Part shown: positions 1 through 11,449 of the stretch, one piece after another | How the letters are laid out: each line of letters opens with the position of its first letter | Numbering within the stretch: the first letter of the stretch is position 1 | Source: Dipylidium caninum | Lineage: Eukaryota; Platyhelminthes; Cestoda; Cyclophyllidea; Dipylidiidae | Assembly: GCA_017562135.1 (NCBI GenBank) | Contig: QEYB01000377.1 | Span: 1 to 64,000, forward strand | Direction of reading: 5' to 3' | Length of the DNA stretch: 64,000 nt | Position numbers and translations under genes: made by a program | The notes under the pieces: model-generated | Told to the model about the DNA's origin: nothing | The model's database searches: none | The model's input: the letters and a program-made list of their open reading frames with translations, nothing else

Positions 1-2340
1 CCGGTGTTGCGCTGGTGTGGAGGAGGTTTGGTGTATTTGCTATGCAGGGACCGCGGCGGGCGCAGGCGACGGAGCGGAGCAGGAACGGCGGCGCGGTTTG
101 GGGAGTGATGAGGGCTAGATTTCGTCGCTCGCGCACCACGCACCACTCGTGTCTTCTTCCTGGTGTGCCCCTACTTACCCATGTCCAGTCGCTTACCTCT
201 CCCGGCATATCGGCCCTGGGCCTGCGTCAAAACGTGCGGTGGTGTGCTCTGCCGCAGGGAGCCAGTAGACCAAATTAGCTACATGTTGCACCGGGCGGCG
301 AGTCGTCGGGGCGCGCGAGGAGGATGGGGAACGGATGGGGCGGGCAGTAGGCCTAACTCTTGCACGCCTGACTGTGGCGGGTGGAGCTGCCGTCCTTCCA
401 GTCCTATGCCAGCATGCAGAGTGTGGACTGGCTGGGAGTTGTGCGTTAGTCGACGCGCGTCGCCCTGGTGGGTTGGGCTCGTCGCGTGCGCTGCGAGATT
501 CGTAGTGCGTGCGTGTGGTGCTGCCCACCCCTGGTGCCGTTGCGGCTGTGACGTGTGCTTGCAGATTGACGTGGGGGAGAGAGAGCAGCGACGGGGCTAA
601 AACTGCGTACAGGCGTGCTGTGGGTCTATCTGCTTCCTCGCCTACTCCCTAGTTCTCCTTTTTATATTGGTAGGCGTGGTTCATATGTAAAGGCGGTTTT
701 GTGGTTTAGGTCAGGATGGGGTTGGATAGAGTCGGAGGGACACTGGATTGGTGGGGGCGGCTGTGCGATGTGCATTTAAGCATTGGTGAGCTTGCTGCCT
801 CGCTTGGCCGTAGGTGTCGCGAGCGCGGAGCCGTGCTGTGTACGCCGGCTTATAGCTAGATACCTTAATGATTAGTGCGGTATTGTTACTGCCTTCCTCC
901 GTCGGGATGAATAGTCGTTGTGCAGGGAGAGAGGTAGACCACGTCGTTGCTGTGTATGTCCGTATCCTCCTGCCCTTATGTGGCCTTTGGCCCCCGCCTT
1001 GCAGTTCCACCCCCCCCCCACCCCACCCACCACACGCACACACTGGGTCACCCACTGCTTTTACCTTGACAGGTGTGGCAAACCCATCGGCGCCGCGTGA
1101 CTTCATCGCGGTGACCGAAAGTGGTCCCCTGCCCGAGAAACATCGCGACAAAAACCAAAACTTCTTCTACACTCATATACCCAGTTCTGCGGCCAAGCAA
1201 GGTGGAGGTGAAGGGCGCCGTGGCGTGGGGCGCGTCGAAGTGCACGTGGTAACGGAGGAAAAAGTGGAAGGGCGGGCCCCTCCCCACCCTGCGAGGTGGC
1301 ACCACAGCGTCAGCGTTCAAGCGTCAGTGACTTGCACGCACTCTCCTCAGGGTTAACACAGCTACACCCCACGAGGTGCCAAGTGGTCGCGAGAAGGTGA
1401 AAACTTGGCGTGTGCATGGGGTGCCTGTCGTGTGGTGTGTGTGCAAGCGGGAAGGAGACCGGAGCCATTTGAACCGTGGCAGTGCAGGACAGCAGAGGCG
1501 GAAGGCTCCACTCCCATGAGAAATGTGGCAGTGAAAAATTCGTGTGTGCAATGGAGTGGGGGTGTGCGGCCCTTAAAACGAGCGCAGTCTGTTCAGTGGG
1601 GAGGGGGGGGCGGGGGCGGCATTTGGGGTGGATTTTGAGGAGGTGGGGTCGTTTGCTCGTGTGGCTAACTGCGTCTGTTGCTCGGGTAATAGGGTCGGGT
1701 GTGTGTGCACGTGAGTGGGGGGGGCAAAGCGTTGAGAAAGCAAAACTCGTGTGTGTGAACTGAGTTGTGACATTGTAGGACAAGTTCTGGCTGTACGCAA
1801 CGGCTGCCAACCGGAGTTGCGTGTGCCATTGGTGAGGAAGACGAATTCTCCCACTGCCGTCAACCCTCTTTTTCTCTCTTAAATTAAACAGACCCGCAAT
1901 CTGTTCAACCTGGGACAGGTGAGGCAGGTGACCTTTTTTCACCATCCCATTGGATTGTGAATGTCAAGAGTCCACCCGCCCCTCGAGGAGCGTAGTTTGA
2001 GGAAGTCGCCAAGACAGAGCGTTTGTGGTTGAGGAGGAAGGGAGCCCAATCTAGATCTCGGGTGGTAGGTATTACCTTCCGGGAGTAGTCATCGTCTTAT
2101 ACTGGGAACCAGTGCGGGCATGGGGTTTGAAGGCGAGGACGCAATTAAAGTGGGAGACGAGTGGGGGAATGCGCGAGATAGTGTAAAGGAGAAAACCGAA
2201 GAGATGTTCGTTCAGATCTCCTCACTCTCATGATGTCAACTGTTCGTCATCTTACGTGGGTGCCATTAGGGGAAATCGCCTCGTCTCCTTCATTTGTTGA
2301 GTTGACGCATTGCACCCTCTACACCAATGGCTGTTTGGCG
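1..2340. other. GC-rich stretch without a recognisable gene
   Basis: The stretch has many open frames on both strands, but they are the overlapping frames expected from GC-rich DNA. None shows a domain, a conserved motif, or a splice pattern that joins to another exon. It holds C-rich, CA-rich and G-rich simple tracts near 1010-1045, 1595-1620 and 1715-1725. A 5' exon of Ovo-like gene 1 or a non-coding transcript cannot be excluded. Confidence 0.5.
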
Positions 2341-2348
2341 GCGCTGTG

Positions 2349-2430
2349 ATTGGTCCACTTGCCGTGCGTACTGCGGCAAGCGCACCAATGAAAGCATGCA
2401 AGCAATGAGACAGTGGGAACGGCTTTAAAA
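2349..2430 (+). promoter_or_regulatory. CCAAT/TATA promoter-like cluster upstream of Ovo-like gene 1
   Basis: An inverted CCAAT box (ATTGG, 2349-2353), a direct CCAAT (2385-2389) and a TATA-like TTTAAAA (2424-2430) lie in the order and spacing of an animal core promoter reading rightward. A good splice donor (GTAAGT, 2633) follows 200 bp later and could end a non-coding first exon. The nearest gene downstream is Ovo-like gene 1. Similar clusters lie upstream of the other Ovo genes. No experimental start site can be inferred. Confidence 0.4.
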
Positions 2431-3310
2431 GCACAGATATTCCACACTGACTGAGACAAATAGTGCAGGGAGGTCGGGAGGAGAACTTTTTGTTGGACTT
2501 TCTCCAGTAGCGAAGAATATATGAACGTTGTAGTCGCACGACTCATTGGTGGCTTCGAAGGTTGTTGAGCTCGTACGGACCTTGGGGGGCCAAAGTGTGC
2601 GGATACTTGCGCGTCGGCCCACCGCAGACGAGGTAAGTTGTGTCGAATGCTGGTCGGACGGAGCGTTACCGGTAGGACCACTTGGTCTCTCCTATAGCCC
2701 ACATGAGGTGGAAGGAGGCTGTCGCGGTGACGAGGACGACGACTCATCGGTCGCCCTCCGATCTGCTCCCTTCGAGGGCATCTGAGTGGCGACTGAGGTG
2801 AAGGAGTGGACAGATATGCGGCACTTTTTGACGGAGGCGTCGCGAAGGGTGACCGGTCTGCGCGATGCAGGTGTCCCACCGACGCGTTCACGCGGTCACT
2901 CAGACGCTCGAGAGCATCCGCGCTCTGCTCTCCCCCACAGAGCCCACTGGCCCACCGAGTTGAGGTGGTTGGCGATTCTAGCTCCACAAGCACGCATTCG
3001 CAAGTGTACTCACCCGGTGACTTTTGCGCTTCTGTGGCATGAGCTGATAATGCGAAGGTCAGAGACGAATTGACATCAGCGCAGTTTGCGAGCACTCCTG
3101 GCCAGAATCGGGACACAGCACCGCGCTAAGGCCTGACTTGTCGTAGGCGGAGTTGGGAACGATGGTGAGTTTAGCCGAAAAATCGTTCAAATGTCCCGAG
3201 ACGGAGCAGGAGATAATGCAAGCCATGATAGTGGACGCCCTTCGAGCAGTCGGGCATACCGGAAAAGTTGGCAGTAAGTCATCCGTTTCTTCTCTCACGT
3301 TGCACATCAG

Positions 3311-4093
3311 GAGATGGTGGCTGAGGGGCAGTCCCTCTTCTGAGGTACGTCTTCGACGGCGATGCCATCTTCAACCCCTTTGCGCCCAATCGTCAGACCC
3401 AATTGCAGTACCTCATGCACTATCTGTGTAAGTCGCCTTCCACGTCTCCCACTCTGCCTGCCTGCCTGCCTGCCTGCTTGTCGGTGGTCCACTCCGGCGA
3501 GGCAGACGTCAGCCGTCATTGCCACCCCATTTACCATTCCTATTATTGCCCAGAGCGGTTGGCATTTCGAAGCTTTTTTCACTCTGTTCAAAGGTACCAA
3601 GAAATCGGAGAACCGCTACACTTGTGATTTTTGCCTCAGAGACTTCCACAGTCTGATTACGATCCACCAGCACCTGCTGACACACAGCTACAGCAAGTTG
3701 TTTGTCTGTGTGAGGTGTTTCAGGGGATACAACAGCCTCCTTGAGATGAGGTACCACGTGAATATCCATCGCCGTGAGTTGCATGTCGTCAGTGTTGTAG
3801 CACATCTCCCAGGAGAGCCTCATGCCTTACGCCTTCGTGCAGCACCTTCGTCGCCGATGCAAATTCGTGAGGAGAGCGAGGCTGCGCCCCCATGGAGGTC
3901 TCGTGGCCCGACCAGCAGGAGGAGGGTCACAAGGAGGAATCGGAGTCCGAAATCTGCGCCCGAGTCAGGTCGGGAGACGCCACCGCCCACCTCATGCGCC
4001 CGCTGCGGCATCAGTTTTAACCGGACAGATCTGCTGCTGGCGCACTTCGAGTTGCTATCATCCCACCAACCGGAAGATCATCAACAAAACTGA
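3311..4093 (+). CDS. Ovo-like zinc-finger gene 1, divergent and frame-disrupted
   Basis: This is the third member of the local Ovo-like family and is probably decaying. Recognisable exons are 3311-3427 (conserved pre-finger block YVFDGDAIFNPFAPNRQTQL), 3594-3773 (fingers 1 and 2, both C-x2-C...H-x3-H) and 3813-4093 (end of protein). The splice phases match those of the two intact paralogs, and the 180-nt middle exon has the same length as in gene 2. The third finger, whose paralogs read [VR]RPYxCxxC...QRCSLEGH, is lost: the region is Arg/Pro/Ser-rich and lacks both Cys. A last finger (CARC...H) persists with abnormal His spacing. In the first exon a TGA and a -1 shift (near 3340) interrupt the frame. 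An upstream ATG exon (3162-3273) is possible, but its phase does not fit. The final intron (39 bp) is a multiple of three with no stop, so it could be retained. It may be a pseudogene, or a functional two-finger gene with an assembly error. Confidence 0.6.
3461..3482. repeat. (TGCC)n microsatellite
   Basis: About five tandem copies of a CTGC/TGCC tetranucleotide lie inside the second intron of Ovo-like gene 1. Confidence 0.8.
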
Positions 4094-5137
4094 GCAGGCT
4101 TCTAATGAAGCAAGCTCTCGAAAATGATCAGCCTTGATGGGGAAGAGGACAAAACCGAATCGCCAACAGCCGTGCTTATTCCTCCACCCCACCAACTCGT
4201 CCACCGGAGTTGCGTCGTCTCTAAGAGGAGCGAGGAGCAGCTCCCACACCCCGCCTGTGAATGCGCCCAAAACCGCCCTCGTCCGTGCCAATGTAGCTTA
4301 CCCACTGACCCATGAGCTCTGCCACCACCAACCTGTCGCTCAGTAAATCGCTTTCCCACCGCACCCACCTCCCGCCTCCCACTTCCTGCTTCCTGCTTCG
4401 CGCCGCCTCACACCACTGACGCGCCGCGCCGCGCCGCATTCTGGTGGCTTCGTTAGCCCCCATGCGGCAGCCAAGAGTGCCGCGGAGAGGAAGGGGGCAC
4501 TCGAATAGGCTTTCCTGCGTTTTCTCACCCACCACACCCTCGAAGGAAAGGCTCGTCACCATCAGCCTAGTCCACGCCCAGTGGGGACACGGAAGTGGAC
4601 AAAGAGCGCCTCCTTCAATCCACGCCTCCACTCATGAGCTGTGACGTTGTAGGCGAGTAGAATGACCTCCCTCCAGGCAACTGCGCTTTCCACCTGCTCG
4701 CGGATGTTCCCACCACTCGCAGCCGCCATCGCCGACTGACGACTGATAAAAACCGTCCTAAGCAGAGTCGTTTCCGTGGCCATGAAAGCAAACGCAGAGG
4801 GAGGAGGAAGAGGAGTCTCGCTGCTGCCACCACTGCGTGGCCCGTAGACTACGACGCCAATTGACAGTCAGGACTAGAAGTGGGGACGCGCAAACAACGG
4901 TGAACTGACGGTACGTGCACTGCGAAACCGCTCCCAACACGAAAATGCAACACGTCCGTCAGGCTCTCAGGCAGACAAGAAGGAAGCCCGCCGGGACGGT
5001 GTTGGAGAGAAGAGATGAGGAGGCGAACGAAAGCACAATTTAATCGTTCTTGCAAGAGCAGCCGCAGAAAAGTCCGACCGCACGGGACGTTGAGAGAGAG
5101 AGAGAGAGAGAGCGGACAGTGCACCGAGTGACGAGGG
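4094..5137. other. Intergenic region between convergent Ovo-like 1 and eIF2-beta
   Basis: I see no gene here. A (GA)n tract lies at 5092-5112, close to the 3' end of eIF2-beta. Confidence 0.5.
5092..5112. repeat. (GA)n microsatellite
   Basis: An uninterrupted GA dinucleotide run of about 20 bases lies just past the eIF2-beta stop codon. Confidence 0.85.
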
Positions 5138-6300
5138 CTACTGCGTCTTCGCCCGAAATGGCGGCTCGTTTGCCCGTGACAGCCTGGAAGCCCGAGTGAC
5201 ATTCTTCACGGTCACTCGCGAGCCGCACATTTCGCACTGGAGGAAAAGGAGACGCGAGTCCCTCGACAGTTTGGTCTTCGGCGATTGGCATGTGCTGCAC
5301 AGTACGTAGGTGCCTGCAGGAGACGAAAAAAAAGACAGGGAGATGCATCTGTGAGGCCAACAACAACACCAAGAAAAAGCCGACAGCACGCGGGTCTACT
5401 TCATGGCAGAAGCCCTGAAACACGCGTCGCCACCAGGCAGGCCGACGCCCATTCACCACGCCTCCGACACGAGCAAAGGAGTGCACCAAGTCGCCTCACA
5501 ACTCGCCGTGCCAACAAGTGCACAGTGGAGGAGTGGGCAGGTTTGCAGCCAAGTTTGCCGACTCACGCGCATAATTCCGCAGAAGCGGTTCTATGTGCTT
5601 GGCCTGGTATTTGCCTCGAATGAGCAGCGCTCCGTTGGCGTCCACAGAGCCCGTGTGCCCAGCTCCGCGAACAGGTAGGCGGAGAGGTGCGACGGCTCCC
5701 GATTGAGTGAACGACAGATGCCGTTAAAGTTGGTGAAGTGAGTCTTCTTGGTACCCACTCGAGCCATGCACGGCGGTGCCATCACCAGACGACGCTTCAT
5801 GTCGGGCATGAGCTCCGGGTTTTTTGGCCTGGATTTGAGCAAATACCCTCGCCAATAGCATCTCATAGGGGTAGCCGGTAGTCGGTGGAGCAACACCGTC
5901 CACAGCACTCCTGCCGGCCGTCTCCACTTCTCTGCCGCATCGGTGTCCGTGGGGGTGCAGTGGCAAGGCCGGCGGCCTGACCACTAAAACCAGTAGGCTG
6001 AAGATCGGCCTCACCAAGAGGCCGGAGGGCACCCTTCTTCTTCTTCTTCTTTTCGCCGAACGCCAACTCGTTCAGCTGTTCAGTAATCTCAGTAACTTCT
6101 ATCGGCACCTCCTTGGCCCCCTGGGCAACGCCGAGTGGAGCGACAGCATCAACAACTTTGGCTTTCGTCGCCTTCTTTGCCGGTTCAGCAAGTTCAGTAG
6201 GCTTCGAAGCCGCAGCCTCCACAGTCTCCGCAGGCGGTGTTTCGATGGGAAGGGGGTTCTTTGGCTTCTTCTTCTTCTTGCTGGTGAAATTCAACGGTGC
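5138..6300 (-). CDS. EIF2S2: Translation initiation factor eIF2 subunit beta, frame interrupted by single-base indels
   Basis: eIF2-beta is part of the GTP-binding eIF2 complex that brings initiator Met-tRNA to the 40S ribosome. Two exons are visible: 6300-5567 and 5313-5138, joined by a GTGAGT donor and a CTGCAG acceptor. The N-terminal part has two lysine boxes (FTSKKKKKP and GEKKKKKKG), which in the family bind eIF5 and eIF2B-epsilon. The central part holds the gamma-binding and core motifs (YPYEMLLARVF, ARVGTKKTHFTNF, LSAYLFAELGT). The last exon holds the C4 zinc ribbon (CSTC...CEMC), ending in FRAKTQ and a stop. The reading frame changes at about 5876, 5820-5825 (six A where five are expected), 5655, 5195 and 5160. 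Each is a one-base indel, and the protein matches the family on both sides. The first exon is unresolved; an ATG at 6650 is a weak candidate. Retained introns argue against a retrocopy. Either a young unprocessed pseudogene or sequence errors would explain it. Confidence 0.85.
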
Positions 6301-6706
6301 CTACAGTGACCAAGTAAAAGTCACCAACGGGAACTGAGCCACCGCTCGACGAAGTTAACAATAACTGCAAGTCTCAATAAAGCACACTTCGAACCCACAG
6401 GTGCCCATCAATGCGTGCCAAGGAAAAGTTAGAATAAAGACGACGTTGGTCAGAGTTGAGAGTTGTCACTATGACGCCGCGATAACCAAGAACTATGACT
6501 GTCGCGGGCCACCTTGGAATAACATAAATTTCCTCTTCTCCTAACTCTGAAAGCGGGCATTTTCAACCTACTAGCTAATCTTTTTTAGCCGTGAGATATG
6601 AGGATGAGGCTGGGTTTCTTCACTGCCAAGTGGAATTGTTTCGCTTCCATGAGGTAGAGTGGATCTTGAAAGCCCCTCCGAAGGTGGTAACACGACCTCA
6701 TTTCTG

Positions 6707-6735
6707 ATTGGCTAGTAAATTCGCGTCAGGATTGG
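6707..6735 (-). promoter_or_regulatory. Paired CCAAT boxes upstream of eIF2-beta
   Basis: Two ATTGG elements (6707-6711 and 6731-6735, CCAAT on the - strand) lie 24 bp apart, about 400 bp upstream of the first recognisable eIF2-beta exon and in the right orientation for it. The transcription start is not resolved. Confidence 0.35.
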
Positions 6736-6739
6736 CTGG

Positions 6740-9700
6740 TAACAGGGGGAGGATTCCTCGGGGATCCGCATTCATCACGGGGAAGGTGTGAACGCGTCGA
6801 AGTGGGTCTTGGCCGGCGTCAAGACCAAAATTCTCCCAATGGGGGCCTCACGCAACCGTGACTGAATTGGCAGTTGTAATTGCCTCCACGCCAACCTCAC
6901 AGTGGCTGCGCAAGTGCCGGGTTGTGCTGAAGACGTCGGATGTCGATCACAGCAGACTAAAAGATGGTTTTAGACGAACATGCAAGCGCTCGCGGAGATC
7001 CACAGTCACGTGGAAGACGGCGGTCGCATGTCGCGTAGCAAGTCAGTCGAGGCGATGGACAACTTGCGACGAGTTTTTCGCACAAGCCGAACAACGGCGG
7101 GGTCTGTTTGGCTTCCTCCTCGCTGCAACCAACTCGGAGTGGAATGTCGACGCGGTGGTGGGCAGCGAATGGAGGGTTGGCGAGAGTCTGGAAAGAAGAC
7201 TTCGGCGCCCAACCAGCTTATTGCTTGAAGTGCTACCCCAGCTTGAAAGTAGTCAAGTGAGAATGAAATTTCGTCAGAGGGAAGATATTTTGTTTCGCTC
7301 AGGGCGAGTACAGCCGCTGAGCGCGTCAGATCACCGGGAGACCCGAGACGGGAACGCGACTCGACAAGACTTTGGGCGGGCAGGACGACGACCGCCGGAC
7401 GGGTGAGGGAGTTCGATGGAACGGGACAGCTCACGCCCGATACCGACGCGAAGTCCGCAACAACGTCCACGCCCATTTGCGTGGCCGGCCGTCGAGATCC
7501 TCCCCCTCCCTCATATTCAATGCCTGTCTCATAGTTTCCGAACTATTCCCCTTGCCCAGTTGGGCAGGCACTCGCAATGCAGAAACACAAAAGCGCTTCC
7601 GACGGGTTCCCTATTTCCTCCGTGTGTGTGTGTGAACATGCGCCAGTTTTAGATGTGATTCTCAAGGCGGCCACCGCGTAGGTACCAGTGGAAGTTATTT
7701 TAATTATATATAAAAAATGAGGTGAAAAACGAGCCATTTGTTTAGCAGGTATATTCAACACTCGTTTCATAGTTTCCGGCCAAATTGTTGGCAGTAAGTG
7801 ACAAGTGAGCGATGCCTGGAAATTTTTCATTTGGCCGAGGATGAGACAAATCCGCCCGCGACTGCCTTTGTGGAGCGAACTAAATCGCCTCACTCGCGCC
7901 TGAGCGCCGCCGGTGCCCTGGTGAGGCGCGTGTGCCCTCCGAATGAAGGCAAGTCGCAGATGCGCCTTACGGTGGTCTCCTTGAAGAAAGCGACACAGCT
8001 CGCGTTCTGACCCGTCGGGAAAGCCAAACAACGCCATTTATGAGCTCCATTTTTTCGTGGTTTTTGGACCACATCCGAATGGCGCGGATGCGTGGGTTCA
8101 AGTTCGGGGGAGCGATTTCGACCTAGCAACGGATAAGAAGATAGAAAAGAGAGCAGGTGACAGACGACGGGGTGTTGGAGACAGGCTGGGGGGTCGCGCC
8201 TTAATCCCTTTGACAAACATAAACTCGAAAAAATGGAAGTGACGACGAACGAGATTTGCGTGGTGCTCACGTCTCGCCGGTGGCACTCAGGTCCCGCGGT
8301 CCCAGGGCGCGAACGATGGGGAAGAGCGCGCCGGTCGCCGCTGTAGTGGCTCCTGTCAGCGCCTCTGGGAGCATTCTGCGCAGCGACGCGCCTCAGCAAC
8401 CCGTCCGCGAGGGCCGAGTGACGCGGCCAGGGGCGCCTCCCCGGGCCCCAAGAGCTCCAGCGGGCTCCGCGTCAACGGCGGCAGCAGTTAGTGGTAGCCG
8501 CGACCAGCCGCGGTGGAGGATCTGACGCCCTCGGAAGAATGCGCAGACAACCTCGGGCAGGTGGACGAGTTGGGCGTCTGGCCGCAGATCTTTCGATGCT
8601 CCGACTAGGTGTCGGAGCGCTCGTCGGAGGGAGTCGCCCGGACGAATTGGAGGCCGTCGGACAGGAGATCAGCGCCCCACCGGCTGGACTGCCTTGGTCA
8701 TTCCAGTCAAGCAGTGCCAAGTCGCTCGCATTGGTTTTCCGTCCCCACCCCCCCCCCGCAGTAAAAGTCACTCGAACTTTGAAAGGAGGCGCTGCTGCAA
8801 TCACGTCTGAGGGCAAGAGGGCTGCCCCCTCGAGCGGCATTGCCGGCGTCCGTGTCATATCCGTCGCCAGCTCGCTGGCACGCACTCACGCTCGAAGGGT
8901 GAGTAATGAGGAGGAGGAGGAGGAGAAGAGGCAGCGTTGCCCCTCCGCCCAGGTGGGCGCGTCTGTCCGGTGAGCCACGTCCGCCACGTCCGCCACGTCG
9001 ATCGCCTCGCCGCTTTCCCAACAAGACAAGAGCCGCGGCGAAAACGTCAACCGGGTCACTCAAGGGGGCTCCGTTCACGTGTCCCACATGGGCCGATCTT
9101 TATGTCTCAGTCCTCGTCAGCCGCCGTCTCGTCCCCCGGGCGTATTCTCTCAGTGGCCGCGGCACCGTCGCAGTGGAGAGCAGCAGCACGAGCACATCCG
9201 CTCTCGGTGCGCGCAACTCCCGACTCTGCCCTTTCTTCCACCTTCCTTCATCGCCGTGGCTCAACTTCGTGGTGTGTTAACCACCGGGTGGGAAACGACG
9301 AAAGAGTCGTCGAATGTGAGCAGAAAACGAAGAGGCGCAACTTAAAAATCACAACATAAATTGCGACCGACGGCGAAATAACCTCCGTCGGCGTCTACGA
9401 CTTTGCGCACTCGCTTGCGCCAGTCGTACGTGCCTTCTTGCATAAAGGAAGACAAAAACAAAAACACAATCCCCATTTCTGCAGTTAATAAACCCTTCGT
9501 GGTCTTTGCTTATTCTACTTCCTTTTCTCCCACAAATAACTGTTAATTGCAAAAATGGGAATAGTCGGTGTGTGGGTGGATGAGAGGAGTGTCGGGCGAC
9601 GAGTGTCGGGCGACTGTGGGGGGTGCGGTGAAATGTCACTTTTTTTGGAGAGGTGATTTGATTCCTCAACCGAAAGCGAGGCTTTTGGTGGTCGTCGCGC

Positions 9701-11195
9701 CCATTTGGCCATGCTGGTTGCTTCCTCCTCACAAGTTTCTTCGCGTGGATGCATTCAACATCAACTGCACGCCAGTGGACTCCGCCGCCGCTGTTGTGCT
9801 TCCGTCTGGCGGTGACGGAGAGAAAGAAGGAAGGAAGGAAGAAGGCACGACCTTCACTTGGACACTCCATCCTGCTCTGACAAGCGCAATTTTCGCTTTG
9901 TGGTGAAATTGTGGCTGAGGCATGTGTTCACGCGCTCTCTTCTTAGCCATCCATTGGTTTGCACCTTCGCGACTATCAGACAAAGTCCACTTTCCATCAG
10001 AAGCGGTAATTTGGTGGGAAAACGACGGCGACGGTGTGTTGGGGGGAAGCAGCGACGATGTCCGCTCGGTCTGGCGGTGGGACAATCGTCCTCGTCCATT
10101 TCGCGCTGAGCCTTCGATACAACCGCGGATCGCGCAGTCGTCGTCCTCCATTCCTCCTTGTGACCGACGTTAGCCGGTGAGGTTTCCTCGAGGCGCGTCT
10201 CAATGCCTCATCCGAAGAAATGAGCTGCTAAATCGACTCGAAGATACACTCGCCTTCTCCCGAAAGTCACCTCAGTCTCCGAACAAACACCCTCGCACCA
10301 AACACGGCAAAGTTGGTGCGCAGTCGAGACGTCCCCCTGTGTCTTCGAGGTTGATGAAACATCCGTGACGCGCAGATACGCCTTGCCTGACCCAGCAACC
10401 TAGCCTTGCGGTGTGAGGTGAAGGCGGTCTATCAGCTTGCCGCCCTCGCGATGGCTCTGGCACGGGCGTGGAGGTGCCTACCTTCTGACCTTAGATTTTA
10501 GATAAAAATCACTTGTTACCTTTTAAGACTCCCACATGGGGGAGGGGAGGAGAGGACGGGGGGCAGAATCAACAACACGAATTCAAGAGCAGGCACAAGT
10601 CTTCGCTCCTTTCCTCGGACGCAACTACTGAGGCAGGAGAAGTTGGTTTGGCGAATTAAACGCCTGTGGCTGGTTGCTATCATCGGTAGGTTCCAGTCTC
10701 CCCCCAATAAGGCTGCTCAAATACTTCTCTGGCGTGTTGCGCATACAACAACCTCGTTAAAACTGATTTCTGCGGACGCAGAAAAGTGCTTCCTGGTCAG
10801 TATTAGGGGGAAAATGGGCAAAACATTTGCATTCCTTGATCGTCTTTATCACCGTTTCAGTCTTCCTAATTATTCCTTGCGGTTTTAGGGTCATCGTCTT
10901 TCACTTAAGGGCGCCGGACTCTCTGTGGCATGCAAGGCAGAGTCCCAAGTCCACGCGGCGAACAGCACCATCTCACGGTTTTATCCCAATCGCATTTGGG
11001 ACGCACCCGCAGAACTCGGTCACGGCTAATTACTTCACGGCGCCCATCTACAAGCGTGGACCATAATAAAAGTCATTTATGCGGTTTAATTGGGGATTAT
11101 CAAAAAAAATAGGGATATTAATAAAGAGGCTGTTGGAGGGAGGGGCAACAGGGGGCGGGGGAGGCGCTACGCTTCTGAGCAGTGGCTGAACTGCC
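6740..11195. other. Gene desert between eIF2-beta and Ovo-like gene 2
   Basis: About 4.5 kb, mostly GC-rich. Overlapping open frames on both strands (for example 8472-9087 on both strands) lack any family resemblance or splice logic. Small tracts (GAGGAG near 8908, a GT run at 7621) are present. I cannot assign any gene. Given the developmental gene downstream, cis-regulatory sequence is plausible but not shown. Confidence 0.45.
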
Positions 11196-11199
11196 TCGA

Positions 11200-11279
11200 C
11201 CAATGGGAAGTGGCGAGCGGAGTCGCCGCAGCCAATGGGCGTGCAAAACGTGAGCAGTGTGGAATATTGGCATATTTAA
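11200..11279 (+). promoter_or_regulatory. CCAAT/TATA promoter-like cluster of Ovo-like gene 2
   Basis: Two direct CCAAT boxes (11200-11204 and 11232-11236) are followed by a TATA-like TATTTAA (11273-11279). The start codon of Ovo-like gene 2 lies 170 bp further on. A TTTTAG acceptor just before the ATG (11437) suggests a spliced 5' leader. Confidence 0.5.
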
Positions 11280-11449
11280 GGAAAGTCAGTCGAAAAGCGA
11301 ACACATCACCTCGGCCGGGGTGCCACTGGTCGTCCCTCGTGAATTTAACCACTCGAGTAATATCGCGTTAGTGTCTTAAGTCGTAGCAAAATTGTTGGAA
11401 GTTAAATTAAACCTTTGCCTTCTCCTGTTCATTTTAGCAACTTTCCCAC

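Noticed and set aside
868..1356. Long open frame on the + strand with several overlapping frames on both strands
   Set aside because: GC-rich low-complexity DNA leaves several frames open at once; no domain and no splice pattern.
3162..3273. ATG exon (MVSLAEKSFKCPETEQEIMQAM...) as first coding exon of Ovo-like gene 1
   Set aside because: It has a good donor, but exits in phase 1 where the paralogs use phase 0, and the junction leads to an immediate stop. It lacks the PLDL and KAPLI motifs.
6624..6650. ATG with a short frame as first exon of eIF2-beta
   Set aside because: It could join in phase, but the encoded residues do not resemble the family start. Kept only as a weak candidate.
8472..9359. 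Overlapping frames of 120-160 codons on both strands
   Set aside because: Arg/Pro/Ala-rich composition typical of GC-rich shadow frames; no family match in any of them.
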